A stretch of DNA of 64,000 nucleotides from GCA-2733415 sp965178635 (GCA_965178635.1 CBCXVT010000030.1:248001-312000), one strand, 5' to 3'. Numbered from the stretch's first letter, positions 17,935 to 26,488 are shown. Notes: generated by a model from the sequence alone, not told the origin. Made by a program: numbers and translations.

Positions 17935-18939
17935 ATGCTAAATTTATTCAAATCGAAATTTCGGATTGCTATAATCTTAATCATAAGTGTATTGTGTATT
18001 GGGGTTTGTGGTTATCGTTATATTGTTGAGTATAGCTGGGTAGATGCGTTGTATATGACGGTAATTACAATTTCTACTGTTGGCTTTGCCGAGGTTGTGC
18101 CATTAGATGAATCAGGAAAATTATTTACCGTAGGACTCATATCTGCGTCAGCAATTACTGTAGCGTATTCTATTTCGGTAATTACCGAATATTTAGTAAA
18201 TAGAAATTCATTTGAACAATTTAAAAACAGGAAGATGAAAAAAGAAATCAGTAAGCTCTCTGATCATATAATTATTTGTGGTTTTGGTAGAAATGGTAAA
18301 CAAGCTGCTCAGAAGTTAGGAATCTATGGTAAACCATATGTTGTTGTTGAAAAGAATAAAGGCCTTATTGAGAGATTTGATGAAGATGTTTTATTTGTTC
18401 ATGGAAATGCAAATGAAGATGATGTGTTGATGGAAGCGGGAATAGATAAAGCTCATAGTATAATTGTTGCGCTACCTAATGATGCTGACAATTTGTTTGT
18501 TGTATTATCTGCAAGGCAAATCAATAAAGCCATTAATATTATAAGTAGAGCATCACAGGAAACCTCTTATAAAAAATTGAAATTAGCTGGAGCAAATAAT
18601 GTGATTATGCCAGATAAAATAGGTGGAGATCATATGGCGTCTTTGGTTGTTATGCCTGATCTGGTTGAGTTTCTAGATAACTTGTCAATTATAGATGATA
18701 AAAAAGTAAACGTAGAAGAAGTCGCGATTGAAGCTATAACAACTAGTGAAACACCACAAACGATTAAAGACTTAGATTTTAGGAACAAAACCGGTTGTAG
18801 TATTATTGGATATAAAACTCCTGAAAGAGAGTATATAATTAACCCTGAGGCAGATACCGTTTTAAGGCCAAAATCAAAATTAATTGTATTAGGGAGGTCA
18901 GAGCAAATAGCAGCATTGAATAAGATGTTTGACTTATAA
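17935..18939 (+). CDS. Potassium channel protein with TrkA-N/TrkA-C (RCK) domains
   Basis: 334 residues. Two transmembrane segments flank a pore loop with the filter-like motif TISTVGFAEV (about residues 44-53). A Rossmann RCK domain follows (IICGFGRNGKQAA near 112) with ALPNDADNLFVV, then a TrkA-C-like end. The filter is TVGF rather than TVGY, a tolerated variant in bacterial channels. Expected in the inner membrane. Confidence 0.92.
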   Translation: MLNLFKSKFRIAIILIISVLCIGVCGYRYIVEYSWVDALYMTVITISTVGFAEVVPLDESGKLFTVGLISASAITVAYSISVITEYLVNRNSFEQFKNRKMKKEISKLSDHIIICGFGRNGKQAAQKLGIYGKPYVVVEKNKGLIERFDEDVLFVHGNANEDDVLMEAGIDKAHSIIVALPNDADNLFVVLSARQINKAINIISRASQETSYKKLKLAGANNVIMPDKIGGDHMASLVVMPDLVEFLDNLSIIDDKKVNVEEVAIEAITTSETPQTIKDLDFRNKTGCSIIGYKTPEREYIINPEADTVLRPKSKLIVLGRSEQIAALNKMFDL

Positions 18940-19046
18940 TATTCTGTGTGCTTTTAACAGCAAAAATTTCATTATCCGTTATTTTTTTGCCATATTGCTG
19001 CACCAAAATAAAACTGAAAATAATTTAATCAATAAAAACCAATACA

Positions 19047-20636
19047 ATGAAGAAAGCTTTTCTGTCATTATTTTTCACAATATTACCGTTGTTAACTTTT
19101 GCTCAAGATGCTTCGGAAGAAGCACAAACAATTGACCAAAAGATAGACGCTTTTTTTAGACCAATAGCTGATGCAGTTGGAGGAATGATATTCTATCCAA
19201 TTTCTTTTGGAGAGCATTCAGTCCCTTTCGTATTAATAGTACTAGTTCTAGGAGCTATATTTTTTACGGTTTATTTCAAGTTTGCAAATTTCACTTTAAT
19301 TGGTACAGCTATAAAGGTTGTTAAAGGAGATTATGATAAAATTGATCATCATACAGTTGATAGAGCTGAGGGAGATTCAACACCTGGTGGAGATATCTTT
19401 GAAACAATTGGTGTAGAGAGTGCGGAAGGTGAGGTAACTCATTTTCAGGCATTAACTGCTGCTTTATCTGCAACTGTAGGTCTAGGTAATATAGCTGGTG
19501 TTGCTGTTGCTGTTGCTGTTGGTGGGCCAGGAGCTACATTTTGGATGATTCTTGCAGGGTTGTTAGGTATGGCTACTAAATTTGTAGAATGTACTTTGGG
19601 AGTGAAGTATAGAGAAGTGATGGAAGATGGTACTGTACATGGTGGACCAATGTATTATTTGAAAACTGGATTAGCAGAAAGGGGTATGGCAAAACTTGGA
19701 AAAGTGTTGGCTGTATTCTTCGCAATTATGTGTGTTGGAGGTTCTTTCGGTGGAGGGAACATGTTTCAGGCTAATCAAGCTGCTGCACAATTAGTAGAGC
19801 GTTTTGGAATAGAAAACGGTGCTGCAGGATTAATATTCGGTATTATTATGGCTGCTATTGTTGGGGTTGTGATTATAGGTGGGATTAAAAGAATTGGTTC
19901 GGTAACTGAAAAAGTGGTTCCGTTTATGGCTGCTACTTATGTAGGAGCTGCATTGATTATTTTAGCAATGAATTATGACCTTGTGCCTGAAGCATTCGGA
20001 ATGATATATGATGGAGCATTTAATCCTGATGCGGCTTTAGGTGGTGTCTTAGGAGTGTTGATTGTAGGTTTTCAAAGAGCGGCATTTTCAAATGAAGCAG
20101 GTGTTGGATCTTCTGCAATTGCGCATTCTGCTGTAAAAACAAAGTATCCTGCTTCGGAAGGTATTGTTGCATTATTAGAGCCGTTTATTGATACGGTTGT
20201 AATTTGTACAATGACTGCTTTAGTGATTATTATTACAAATGTTAGTGGTGGATTTTTTCAATATGGAGAGACTGGAATTCAAGGTGTGGAATTAACGACT
20301 AAAGCCTTTGATTCTGCAATACCAGGATTCTCATGGGTGTTAACTATAGCGGTTGTTTTATTTGCTATCTCTACAATGTTGTCATGGTCATACTATGGTT
20401 TACAAGCTTGGAAATTTTTATTTGGAAAAGGAAAAACAATGGATATCGTTTATAAAGTATTGTTTCTATTATTTGTTGTCTTAGGAGCTTCAATTAGTTT
20501 AGGGGCAGTAATAGACTTTTCAGATGCTATGATTTTCGCAATGGTTTTCCCAAATATAATTGGGTTGGTTTTATTATCACCTAAAGTTCGTGAAGAGCTT
20601 AAAGTGTATAAAGCTAAAATTGCTTCAATGAAATAA
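19047..20636 (+). CDS. Sodium:alanine symporter family transporter (AGCS)
   Basis: 529 residues, about 10-11 hydrophobic segments. The AGCS signature TAALSATVGLGNIAGVAVAV lies near residue 136, followed by GMATKFVECTLGVKYR and FSNEAGVGSSAIAHSA. The N-terminus looks like a cleavable signal peptide (LLTFAQ) before a short extra segment, common in Bacteroidota members. It should import alanine or glycine with sodium. The 107 bp before it hold no clear promoter. Confidence 0.93.
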   Translation: MKKAFLSLFFTILPLLTFAQDASEEAQTIDQKIDAFFRPIADAVGGMIFYPISFGEHSVPFVLIVLVLGAIFFTVYFKFANFTLIGTAIKVVKGDYDKIDHHTVDRAEGDSTPGGDIFETIGVESAEGEVTHFQALTAALSATVGLGNIAGVAVAVAVGGPGATFWMILAGLLGMATKFVECTLGVKYREVMEDGTVHGGPMYYLKTGLAERGMAKLGKVLAVFFAIMCVGGSFGGGNMFQANQAAAQLVERFGIENGAAGLIFGIIMAAIVGVVIIGGIKRIGSVTEKVVPFMAATYVGAALIILAMNYDLVPEAFGMIYDGAFNPDAALGGVLGVLIVGFQRAAFSNEAGVGSSAIAHSAVKTKYPASEGIVALLEPFIDTVVICTMTALVIIITNVSGGFFQYGETGIQGVELTTKAFDSAIPGFSWVLTIAVVLFAISTMLSWSYYGLQAWKFLFGKGKTMDIVYKVLFLLFVVLGASISLGAVIDFSDAMIFAMVFPNIIGLVLLSPKVREELKVYKAKIASMK

Positions 20637-20647
20637 AAAGTATTAAA

Positions 20648-21499
20648 ATGAAATATATTAAATCCCACTTCGTGTTTACAAAACAACAACGTCGTGGGAT
20701 TTTTGCATTGTTGCTATTAATTGTAGGTTTGCAATGTGTGTATTTCTTTGTCGATTTTTCTTCTGATGAGGTTTACTCAGAAGTTGAAATTCAACAAATG
20801 ATAGTATTTCAAAATGAAGTTGATAGTTTAGCTTTGGTTGAACAATCTCATAAATATGAGATTCATCCGTACAATCCAAATTTTATAACAGATTATAAAG
20901 GCTATGTGTTAGGGATGTCGGTTGAGGAAATAGATCGTTTACAGGAGTTTAGGAAATTAAATAAATATGTCAATTCGGCTAAAGAATTTCAGAAAGTCAC
21001 AAAAGTTTCAGACTCCTTGTTGAAAATATTAGAGCCTAAGTTTAAATTTCCGGATTGGGTAACAAAAGGATCTAAAAAACGAGTCACAGCAAATTTATAT
21101 CAAAAAGATATCAATAAAGCAGAAGCAATAGATATTCATAAGGCCACGGAGTTAGAATATAAATTAGCATACAGAATAGTAAGCTTTAGAAAAGAGTTGG
21201 GCGGGTTTATTTCTATGGAACAGCTAAAAGATGTCTATAAGCTGTCAGAATTGGATATAGAAAAAGTGCAACAAAAATTTCAATTGAAAACTAGTCCTAA
21301 TATTAAAAAAATTAACATTAATTTAGCGACCGTTCAAGAGTTATCATCTTTGGTGTATATAAATGATTATCTGGCTAATAATATAGTGGATGAGCGTGTG
21401 CTGAGAGAAGGGTTTAAAAGTTTAGACGAATTGAAATACGTGCATAACTTTCCTTTAAAGAAACTAGAACGTATAAAATTATATTTGACTTTAAATTAA
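20648..21499 (+). CDS. Helix-hairpin-helix protein, ComEA-like, membrane anchored
   Basis: 283 residues with one N-terminal transmembrane segment (residues 17-37) followed by repeated helix-hairpin-helix elements. DINKAEAIDIHKATELEYKL near 153 and ININLATVQELSSLVYINDY near 224 are the ComEA-type NxA motifs. It probably binds DNA outside the cytoplasmic membrane. It starts 11 nt after the symporter gene, but a functional link is not evident. Confidence 0.87.
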   Translation: MKYIKSHFVFTKQQRRGIFALLLLIVGLQCVYFFVDFSSDEVYSEVEIQQMIVFQNEVDSLALVEQSHKYEIHPYNPNFITDYKGYVLGMSVEEIDRLQEFRKLNKYVNSAKEFQKVTKVSDSLLKILEPKFKFPDWVTKGSKKRVTANLYQKDINKAEAIDIHKATELEYKLAYRIVSFRKELGGFISMEQLKDVYKLSELDIEKVQQKFQLKTSPNIKKININLATVQELSSLVYINDYLANNIVDERVLREGFKSLDELKYVHNFPLKKLERIKLYLTLN

Positions 21500-21510
21500 A
21501 ACACAACATA

Positions 21511-22677
21511 ATGGATAAGAGGTATTTTACAGAAGAACATCAGCTTTTTAGAGAAAGTCTTCAGGATTTTTTAAAGAAAGAGGTTGTCCCTCATATAGAT
21601 AAATGGGAAGAAACAGGAACTGTTGAACGCTTTATTTGGAAGAAGTTTGGTGATATGGGATATTTTGGTTTAGCAACTCCAGAAGAATACGGAGGGTTAG
21701 GTTTAGATTTATTTTACACTGTAATTCTTTTAGAAGAGCTTCAGAAAATCAACTCAAGCGGATTTGCTGCAAATATGTGGGCGCATGCTTACTTGGCCAT
21801 GACACACTTAAATAAAGAAGGTGATCACGAGATTAAAAAGAAATATTTAGAGCCAAGTGCTTTGGGTGATAAGATTGGATGTTTGTGTATCACTGAGCCA
21901 TTTGGTGGTTCTGATGTTGCGGGTATGCGAACTACTGCTGTAAAAAAAGGAGATACTTACGTAATTAATGGGTCAAAAACATTTATTACAAACGGAGTGT
22001 ATTCTGACTATTTAGTTGTTGCTGCTAAAACATCACCAGAATTAGGTGGTAAAGGAATGAGTATTTTTGTGATGGACAGAGATACGCCAGGTATTTCGGC
22101 TACAAAATTAGATAAGTTAGGATGGAGGGCTTCGGATACTGCTGAAATCGCATTCGATAATGTAACGATTCCAGCATCTAATTTGATGGGTGAGGAAAAT
22201 CAAGGGTTTCCATACATCATGCAGCACTTTGCTTTAGAGCGTTTAATTATGGCAATTAACGCGCATGCTAGAGCTGAGTATGCAATTGATTATGCAGTAC
22301 AATATATGTCTGAACGTACGGCGTTTGGAAAAACTATAAATAGTTTCCAGGTATTGCGTCATAAAATTGCAGATGCTGCTACACAAATGGAAGTGTGTAA
22401 AGAATTTAATTATTCTATTGCAAAACGTCTTGATGGTGGTGAGTATGTGGTTAAGGAAGCAACAATGTCTAAATTAGCATCAACAAAAATGGCTGATGAG
22501 GTTATTTATGAATGTTTACAATTGTTAGGTGGTTACGGTTATATGGAAGAGTATCCTATGGCACGTTTATTAAGAGATAGTCGTTTAGGGCCAATTGGTG
22601 GTGGAACATCTGAAATCTTAAAAGAGATTATTGCTAAACTGGTAATTGATAAGAAGGAGTACAAACCTGCAACATAA
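21511..22677 (+). CDS. Acyl-CoA dehydrogenase
   Basis: 388 residues, full length. Both family signatures are present: CITEPFGGSDVAGMRTTA around residue 127 and QLLGGYGYMEEYPMARLLRD near 339, with the substrate region LGPIGGGTSEILK. It oxidises acyl-CoA to enoyl-CoA with FAD and passes electrons to ETF. Chain-length preference cannot be told. Confidence 0.94.
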   Translation: MDKRYFTEEHQLFRESLQDFLKKEVVPHIDKWEETGTVERFIWKKFGDMGYFGLATPEEYGGLGLDLFYTVILLEELQKINSSGFAANMWAHAYLAMTHLNKEGDHEIKKKYLEPSALGDKIGCLCITEPFGGSDVAGMRTTAVKKGDTYVINGSKTFITNGVYSDYLVVAAKTSPELGGKGMSIFVMDRDTPGISATKLDKLGWRASDTAEIAFDNVTIPASNLMGEENQGFPYIMQHFALERLIMAINAHARAEYAIDYAVQYMSERTAFGKTINSFQVLRHKIADAATQMEVCKEFNYSIAKRLDGGEYVVKEATMSKLASTKMADEVIYECLQLLGGYGYMEEYPMARLLRDSRLGPIGGGTSEILKEIIAKLVIDKKEYKPAT

Positions 22678-22750
22678 TCTGTTGTAGTAGATAAATAAGA
22701 GGTGAATAAAATAATTATTACTTATTGCTAGTTAATTAGTAATTAATAAT

Positions 22751-22758
22751 TACTTTTG
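22751..22758 (+). promoter_or_regulatory. -7 promoter element of rpsU
   Basis: TACTTTTG fits TAnnTTTG, 35 nt before the rpsU ATG. A TTG at 22725-22727 is a possible -33 element with 23 nt spacing. Confidence 0.6.
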
Positions 22759-22779
22759 CAGCCTGAACGCTAAAAGAAG

Positions 22780-22785
22780 GGAGGT
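22780..22785 (+). promoter_or_regulatory. Strong Shine-Dalgarno sequence of rpsU
   Basis: GGAGGT lies 8 nt before the ATG, within AAGGGAGGTTAAG. This is a near-perfect SD at ideal spacing, in a phylum whose genes almost never use one; the other starts in this window have none. Confidence 0.8.
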
Positions 22786-22793
22786 TAAGACTT

Positions 22794-22988
22794 ATGTTAA
22801 TTATACCAATTAAAGACGGAGAAAACATTGATAGGGCTTTAAAGCGCTACAAGAGAAAATTTGATCGTACCGGAACGAAGAAATCACTTAGAGAAAGAAG
22901 ATATTTCGCTAAACCTTCTATCGAGAACAGAGCTAAAATGAAAAAAGCTCAGTACATTCAAGGATTAAGAGATCAAGAAGAAATCTAG
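22794..22988 (+). CDS. rpsU: 30S ribosomal protein bS21
   Basis: 64 residues with the bS21 core (GENIDRALKRYKRKFDRTG, SLRERRYFAKPS) and a basic tail. In Flavobacteriia bS21 helps sequester the anti-SD of 16S rRNA, so most mRNAs are translated without SD pairing. Its own gene carries a strong SD, which fits published proposals of autoregulation by bS21-depleted ribosomes. It is followed directly by a terminator. Confidence 0.96.
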   Translation: MLIIPIKDGENIDRALKRYKRKFDRTGTKKSLRERRYFAKPSIENRAKMKKAQYIQGLRDQEEI

Positions 22989-23006
22989 TCTCACTAAGAA
23001 TATTTT

Positions 23007-23045
23007 AAAACCGTTTAGTATCTTTGATATTAAACGGTTTTTTTT
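23007..23045 (+). terminator. Terminator of rpsU
   Basis: AAAACCGTTTAGTATC (23007-23022) pairs with GATATTAAACGGTTTT (23026-23041) with one G-T wobble, and the T run continues to 23045. The xerC ATG is the next base. Confidence 0.88.
23019..23026 (+). promoter_or_regulatory. Possible -7 element of xerC inside the rpsU terminator
   Basis: TATCTTTG matches TAnnTTTG and occupies the apex of the rpsU terminator hairpin, 20-27 nt before the xerC ATG. No -33 TTG is seen at the usual distance. Confidence 0.45.
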
Positions 23046-23942
23046 ATGTCCCAATTTTTAGTGTATGTCAATTACCTTTCGTTAGAAAAAAAATATTCTC
23101 CTCATACGGTTACAGCGTACACAAAAGACTTACAAGTATTTTCGGATTTCTGCTCGACTACCTATGATTCTCATTTAATACAAGATTGTAATTATTCACA
23201 AATAAGAAGTTGGATTGTTCGATTGTTAGAAAATGGTGTCGGGAATAGAACTGTTAATAGGAAGGTGGCGTCGTTAAAAAGTTACTATAAGTTCTTGTTG
23301 AAAACAGGACACATACAAGTCTCCCCTTTATTAAAGCATAAAGCGCTAAAGGTGTCTAAAAAAGTTCAAGTACCGTTTTCTGGTAAAGAAATGAGTGATG
23401 TTTTAAGTCAATTGGAATTTGAGGATACATTTGAAGGTAAACGTGACCGTTTGATGATTGAGTTATTTTACGCAACAGGAATGCGTAAAGCGGAGTTGAT
23501 TGGTTTAAAGGTGTCTGATATAGATTTGAATAGCGGTACTGTTAAAGTGTTGGGAAAGAGAAATAAAGAGCGGATTATACCTTTAATAGCTTCTTTGGAG
23601 GATAGGATTCTTGATTATCTGGATGTTAGAGAAGGTGTTGTAGTTGATGATGGAGTGTTAAATTTGTTTTTAACAAGTAAGGGGGCTAAAGTTTATGATT
23701 CACTTGTGTATCGGATAATTAATTTGTATTTTAGTATGGCTTCTTCTAAGTTGAAAAAGAGTCCGCATGTATTACGCCATACATTCGCAACCCATTTATT
23801 AAACGAAGGAGCAGATTTAAATGCGGTTAAAGAATTACTTGGTCATACAAGTCTTGCGGCTACACAAGTTTACGTACATAACAGTGTGTCGAAGTTAAAA
23901 GAAGTGTATCAAAATTCTCATCCGCGTAATAATAAAACCTAA
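23046..23942 (+). CDS. xerC: Tyrosine recombinase XerC/XerD type
   Basis: 298 residues. An N-terminal SAM-like core-binding domain (LEKKYSPHTVTAYTKDLQVF) precedes a catalytic domain with all expected residues: Arg in YATGMRKAEL, Lys in LGKRNKERIIPL, HVLRHTF, and LGHTSLAATQVYVH with the nucleophilic Tyr. It should resolve chromosome dimers at dif. No integrase cargo surrounds it, so it is the housekeeping enzyme. XerC versus XerD cannot be fixed from sequence alone. Confidence 0.88.
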   Translation: MSQFLVYVNYLSLEKKYSPHTVTAYTKDLQVFSDFCSTTYDSHLIQDCNYSQIRSWIVRLLENGVGNRTVNRKVASLKSYYKFLLKTGHIQVSPLLKHKALKVSKKVQVPFSGKEMSDVLSQLEFEDTFEGKRDRLMIELFYATGMRKAELIGLKVSDIDLNSGTVKVLGKRNKERIIPLIASLEDRILDYLDVREGVVVDDGVLNLFLTSKGAKVYDSLVYRIINLYFSMASSKLKKSPHVLRHTFATHLLNEGADLNAVKELLGHTSLAATQVYVHNSVSKLKEVYQNSHPRNNKT

Positions 23943-23967
23943 TACTCATTTTTAAAACTTAAACAGT

Positions 23968-24270
23968 ATGAAAGTAAACACGCAGTCAGTAAATTTTGTT
24001 GCAGATCAGAAATTAATAGATTTTGTTCAAATGAAGATGGATAAGTTGGATCAGTTTTTTGATAAAGTGATTTGTGCAGATATATATTTAAAGGTTGAAA
24101 ATAAAAGTGAAAAAGATAATAAAATTTTTGAGGCAAAATTGACCGTCCCAGGAGATTCTTTTATGGTAAAAAAACAATGTAAAAGTTTTGAAGAAGGAGC
24201 GGATTTGGCAACACAGTCATTAGAAAGGTTGTTGAAAAAACGAAAAGAAAAATTAAGAGCACATGCTTAG
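23968..24270 (+). CDS. hpf: Ribosome hibernation-promoting factor, short HPF/RaiA family
   Basis: 100 residues with the beta-alpha-beta-beta-beta-alpha layout of short HPF (FVQMKMDKLDQFFDKVICADIYLKV, then KIFEAKLTVPG) and a Lys-rich C-terminus. It binds the 30S decoding region during stationary phase. It starts 26 nt after xerC, probably in the same transcript. Confidence 0.9.
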   Translation: MKVNTQSVNFVADQKLIDFVQMKMDKLDQFFDKVICADIYLKVENKSEKDNKIFEAKLTVPGDSFMVKKQCKSFEEGADLATQSLERLLKKRKEKLRAHA

Positions 24271-24292
24271 TGAAAAAAAGTTAAAAATAGTT

Positions 24293-24321
24293 TTGTAAAA
24301 AAGAATTATTACATACATTTG
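24293..24321 (+). promoter_or_regulatory. Promoter of the tRNA-tuf transcript
   Basis: The -33 TTG at 24293-24295 and -7 TACATTTG at 24314-24321 are 18 nt apart. It lies upstream of the four-tRNA cluster and tuf. Confidence 0.7.
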
Positions 24322-24323
24322 CA

Positions 24324-24356
24324 GTCCGCTAGAAATAGCGGGCTTTTTATTTTTTT
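24324..24356 (+). terminator. Terminator-like hairpin at the start of the tRNA-tuf transcript
   Basis: GTCCGCTA (24324-24331) and TAGCGGGC (24336-24343) form an 8 bp stem with a GAAA tetraloop, followed by TTTTTATTTTTTT. It looks like a full intrinsic terminator, yet lies just downstream of the promoter and only 6 nt before tRNA-Thr. It could end hpf transcripts or attenuate the tRNA-tuf transcript. Confidence 0.65.
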
Positions 24357-24362
24357 ATAAAA

Positions 24363-24436
24363 GCCGATGTAGCTCAGCTGGCTAGAGCAGCTGATTTGTA
24401 ATCAGCAGGTCGGAGGTTCGAGTCCTCTCATCGGCT
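24363..24436 (+). tRNA. tRNA-Thr (anticodon TGT)
   Basis: Acceptor GCCGATG pairs with CATCGGC. The anticodon arm GCTGA-TTTGTAA-TCAGC gives TGT, and the T arm has GGTTCGAGTCC. The 3' CCA is not encoded. An identical copy lies at 41932-42005. Confidence 0.97.
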
Positions 24437-24477
24437 CAATAAAAAGAGTAAGTTCTTTGAATATTGAAATAAAAACT

Positions 24478-24563
24478 GGGGAGATTCCAGAGCGGCCAAA
24501 CGGGGCGGACTGTAACTCCGCTGTCTTTCGACTTCGCAGGTTCGAATCCTGCTCTCCCCACCA
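24478..24563 (+). tRNA. tRNA-Tyr (anticodon GTA)
   Basis: Acceptor GGGGAGA pairs with TCTCCCC. The anticodon arm GCGGA-CTGTAAC-TCCGC gives GTA. A long variable arm, as expected for bacterial Tyr, follows. ACCA is encoded at the 3' end. Confidence 0.96.
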
Positions 24564-24656
24564 GAATTTTCGTGAAAACGAGAATACGATTTTTAAAACT
24601 GAGTACTTGGTACGTCAAGCTTCAACTTTTGAATATTGAAGAAAGGTTTTAAATTC

Positions 24657-24729
24657 GCGAGAGTAGCTCAGCTGGTAGAGCGTCAGCCTTCCAAGCTGAA
24701 TGTCGCCAGTTCGAACCTGGTCTCTCGCT
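24657..24729 (+). tRNA. tRNA-Gly (anticodon TCC)
   Basis: Acceptor GCGAGAG pairs with CTCTCGC. The anticodon arm TCAGC-CTTCCAA-GCTGA gives TCC. The CCA end is not encoded. Confidence 0.96.
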
Positions 24730-24798
24730 CAAATCTTGAAATCCTTAACCGGAAATCGAGATCTAGTTTTTTCTAACTATAAGGTTGGAAGGGGTTAG

Positions 24799-24871
24799 GC
24801 CGGTGTAGCTCAGATGGTAGAGCGCATCCTTGGTAGGGATGAGGTCACGGGTTCAAATCCCGTCATTGGCT
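24799..24871 (+). tRNA. tRNA-Thr (anticodon GGT)
   Basis: Acceptor GCCGGTG pairs with CATTGGC through two G-T wobbles. The anticodon arm CATCC-TTGGTAG-GGATG gives GGT. It lies 72 nt before tuf. Confidence 0.95.
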
Positions 24872-24943
24872 CATTGAGTTGGTGTAATAGAAATGTATTG
24901 AATTAACACTAAATATAATAACTAAGAATTAAAATTAATAATC

Positions 24944-26131
24944 ATGGCTAAAGGAACTTTTGACCGCTCGAAACCACATTTAAACATTGGTACAATTGGT
25001 CACGTTGATCACGGTAAAACTACATTAACTGCTGCTATTACTACTGTTTTAGCTGCTGCAGGACTTTCAGAGGTGAAAGATTTCGATCAAATCGATAACG
25101 CACCAGAAGAAAAAGAAAGAGGAATTACAATTAATACTTCTCACGTTGAGTATTCAACTGCTAATCGTCACTACGCTCACGTTGACTGTCCAGGTCACGC
25201 GGATTACGTAAAGAACATGGTTACTGGTGCTGCTCAAATGGATGGTGCAATCTTAGTAGTTGCTGCTACAGATGGACCTATGCCTCAAACTAGAGAGCAC
25301 ATCTTATTAGGAAAACAAGTTGGTATTCCAAGAATTGTTGTTTTCATGAATAAGGTTGATTTAGTAGATGATGAAGAATTATTAGAGTTAGTTGAGATGG
25401 AAGTAAGAGATTTGCTTTCTTTCTATGACTATGATGGTGATAATGGACCAGTTATAGCAGGATCTGCTTTAGGAGGTTTAAATGGAGATGCTAAATGGTC
25501 TGAAAAGATTATGGAATTAATGGATGCTTGTGATTCTTGGATCGAGGAGCCATTAAGAGAGGTTGATAAAGATTTCTTAATGCCAATTGAAGATGTGTTC
25601 TCAATTACAGGTCGTGGTACAGTAGCAACTGGACGTATCGAAACTGGAATTGCTAACACTGGAGATCCTGTTGATATTATTGGTATGGGTGCTGAAAAGT
25701 TAACATCTACTATTACAGGTATCGAAATGTTCCGTCAAATCTTAGATAGAGGTGAGGCTGGAGATAACGCAGGAATCTTATTAAGAGGTATTGCAAAAGA
25801 AGATATTAAAAGAGGAATGGTTATTACTAAGCCAGGATCTGTAACGCCACACGCTAAATTTAAAGCGGAGGTATATGTTCTTAAAAAAGAAGAAGGTGGG
25901 CGTCATACTCCATTCCATAACAACTACCGTCCACAGTTTTACGTGCGTACAACTGATGTAACAGGAAACATTAACTTACCTGAAGGAGTTGAAATGGTAA
26001 TGCCTGGTGATAACTTAACTATTACAGTTGATTTAATCCAACCAATTGCATTAAACTTAGGTTTACGTTTCGCTATCCGTGAAGGTGGTAGAACTGTAGG
26101 TGCAGGTCAGGTTACTGAAATTTTAGATTAA
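24944..26131 (+). CDS. tuf: Elongation factor Tu
   Basis: 395 residues. The GTPase motif GHVDHGKTTL lies at 19-28, DCPGHADY and NKVDLVDD follow, then the beta-barrel domains 2 and 3. It delivers aminoacyl-tRNA to the ribosome. It sits between the tRNA cluster and tRNA-Trp/secE, the usual order in Bacteroidota, and ends at its own hairpin. Confidence 0.98.
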   Translation: MAKGTFDRSKPHLNIGTIGHVDHGKTTLTAAITTVLAAAGLSEVKDFDQIDNAPEEKERGITINTSHVEYSTANRHYAHVDCPGHADYVKNMVTGAAQMDGAILVVAATDGPMPQTREHILLGKQVGIPRIVVFMNKVDLVDDEELLELVEMEVRDLLSFYDYDGDNGPVIAGSALGGLNGDAKWSEKIMELMDACDSWIEEPLREVDKDFLMPIEDVFSITGRGTVATGRIETGIANTGDPVDIIGMGAEKLTSTITGIEMFRQILDRGEAGDNAGILLRGIAKEDIKRGMVITKPGSVTPHAKFKAEVYVLKKEEGGRHTPFHNNYRPQFYVRTTDVTGNINLPEGVEMVMPGDNLTITVDLIQPIALNLGLRFAIREGGRTVGAGQVTEILD

Positions 26132-26157
26132 TTTCTAAGATTATAAATAAATAAGGT

Positions 26158-26186
26158 AAGATGTCTCGATTTTTTCGAGGCATCTT
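26158..26186 (+). terminator. Terminator-like hairpin after tuf
   Basis: AAGATGTCTCGA (26158-26169) pairs with TCGAGGCATCTT (26175-26186) with one T-G wobble and a 5-T loop. It lies 7 nt before tRNA-Trp. The T run after the stem is short, so read-through or processing is possible. Confidence 0.65.
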
Positions 26187-26193
26187 TCTAAAT

Positions 26194-26266
26194 ACGGGAT
26201 TAGCTCAGTTGGTAGAGCACTGGTCTCCAAAACCAGGTGTCGTGAGTTCGAGTCTCTCATCCCGTG
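26194..26266 (+). tRNA. tRNA-Trp (anticodon CCA)
   Basis: Acceptor ACGGGAT pairs with ATCCCGT. The anticodon arm CTGGT-CTCCAAA-ACCAG gives CCA. It sits between tuf and secE. Confidence 0.96.
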
Positions 26267-26287
26267 CAAATCTAATTACAATAGATA

Positions 26288-26470
26288 ATGAGTTATATAA
26301 AAGAATCTTTTGGAGAATTGAAAAATAATGTGACTTGGCCAACGTTGCCTAATGCACAAAAGTTAACTGTTTTAGTAGCTGTTTTTTCTATTCTTTTTTC
26401 TCTAGCTATCTGGGGTGTTGATACGGTTTTTTCAAAACTAGTTGATGCGTACTTTGGATTGATGAACTAA
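26288..26470 (+). CDS. secE: Preprotein translocase subunit SecE
   Basis: 60 residues: an amphipathic N-terminus with the conserved KNNVTWPTLPNAQKLT and one transmembrane helix (about residues 28-50). This is the short single-span SecE. It is 18 nt before nusG, the classical secE-nusG arrangement. Confidence 0.95.
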   Translation: MSYIKESFGELKNNVTWPTLPNAQKLTVLVAVFSILFSLAIWGVDTVFSKLVDAYFGLMN

Positions 26471-26488
26471 TTTTAAATAAGTAGAGTT

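Noticed and set aside
18929..19135. Plus-strand frame overlapping the symporter start
   Set aside because: It crosses the start and signal peptide of the AGCS gene in another frame; low-complexity translation.
23046..23942. Possible integrase marking a mobile element
   Set aside because: The recombinase matches housekeeping XerC, lies beside rpsU and hpf, and no att repeats or cargo are seen at the tRNA genes.
24436..24639. Short frames on both strands over tRNA-Tyr
   Set aside because: They are readings of the tRNA gene and its flanks.
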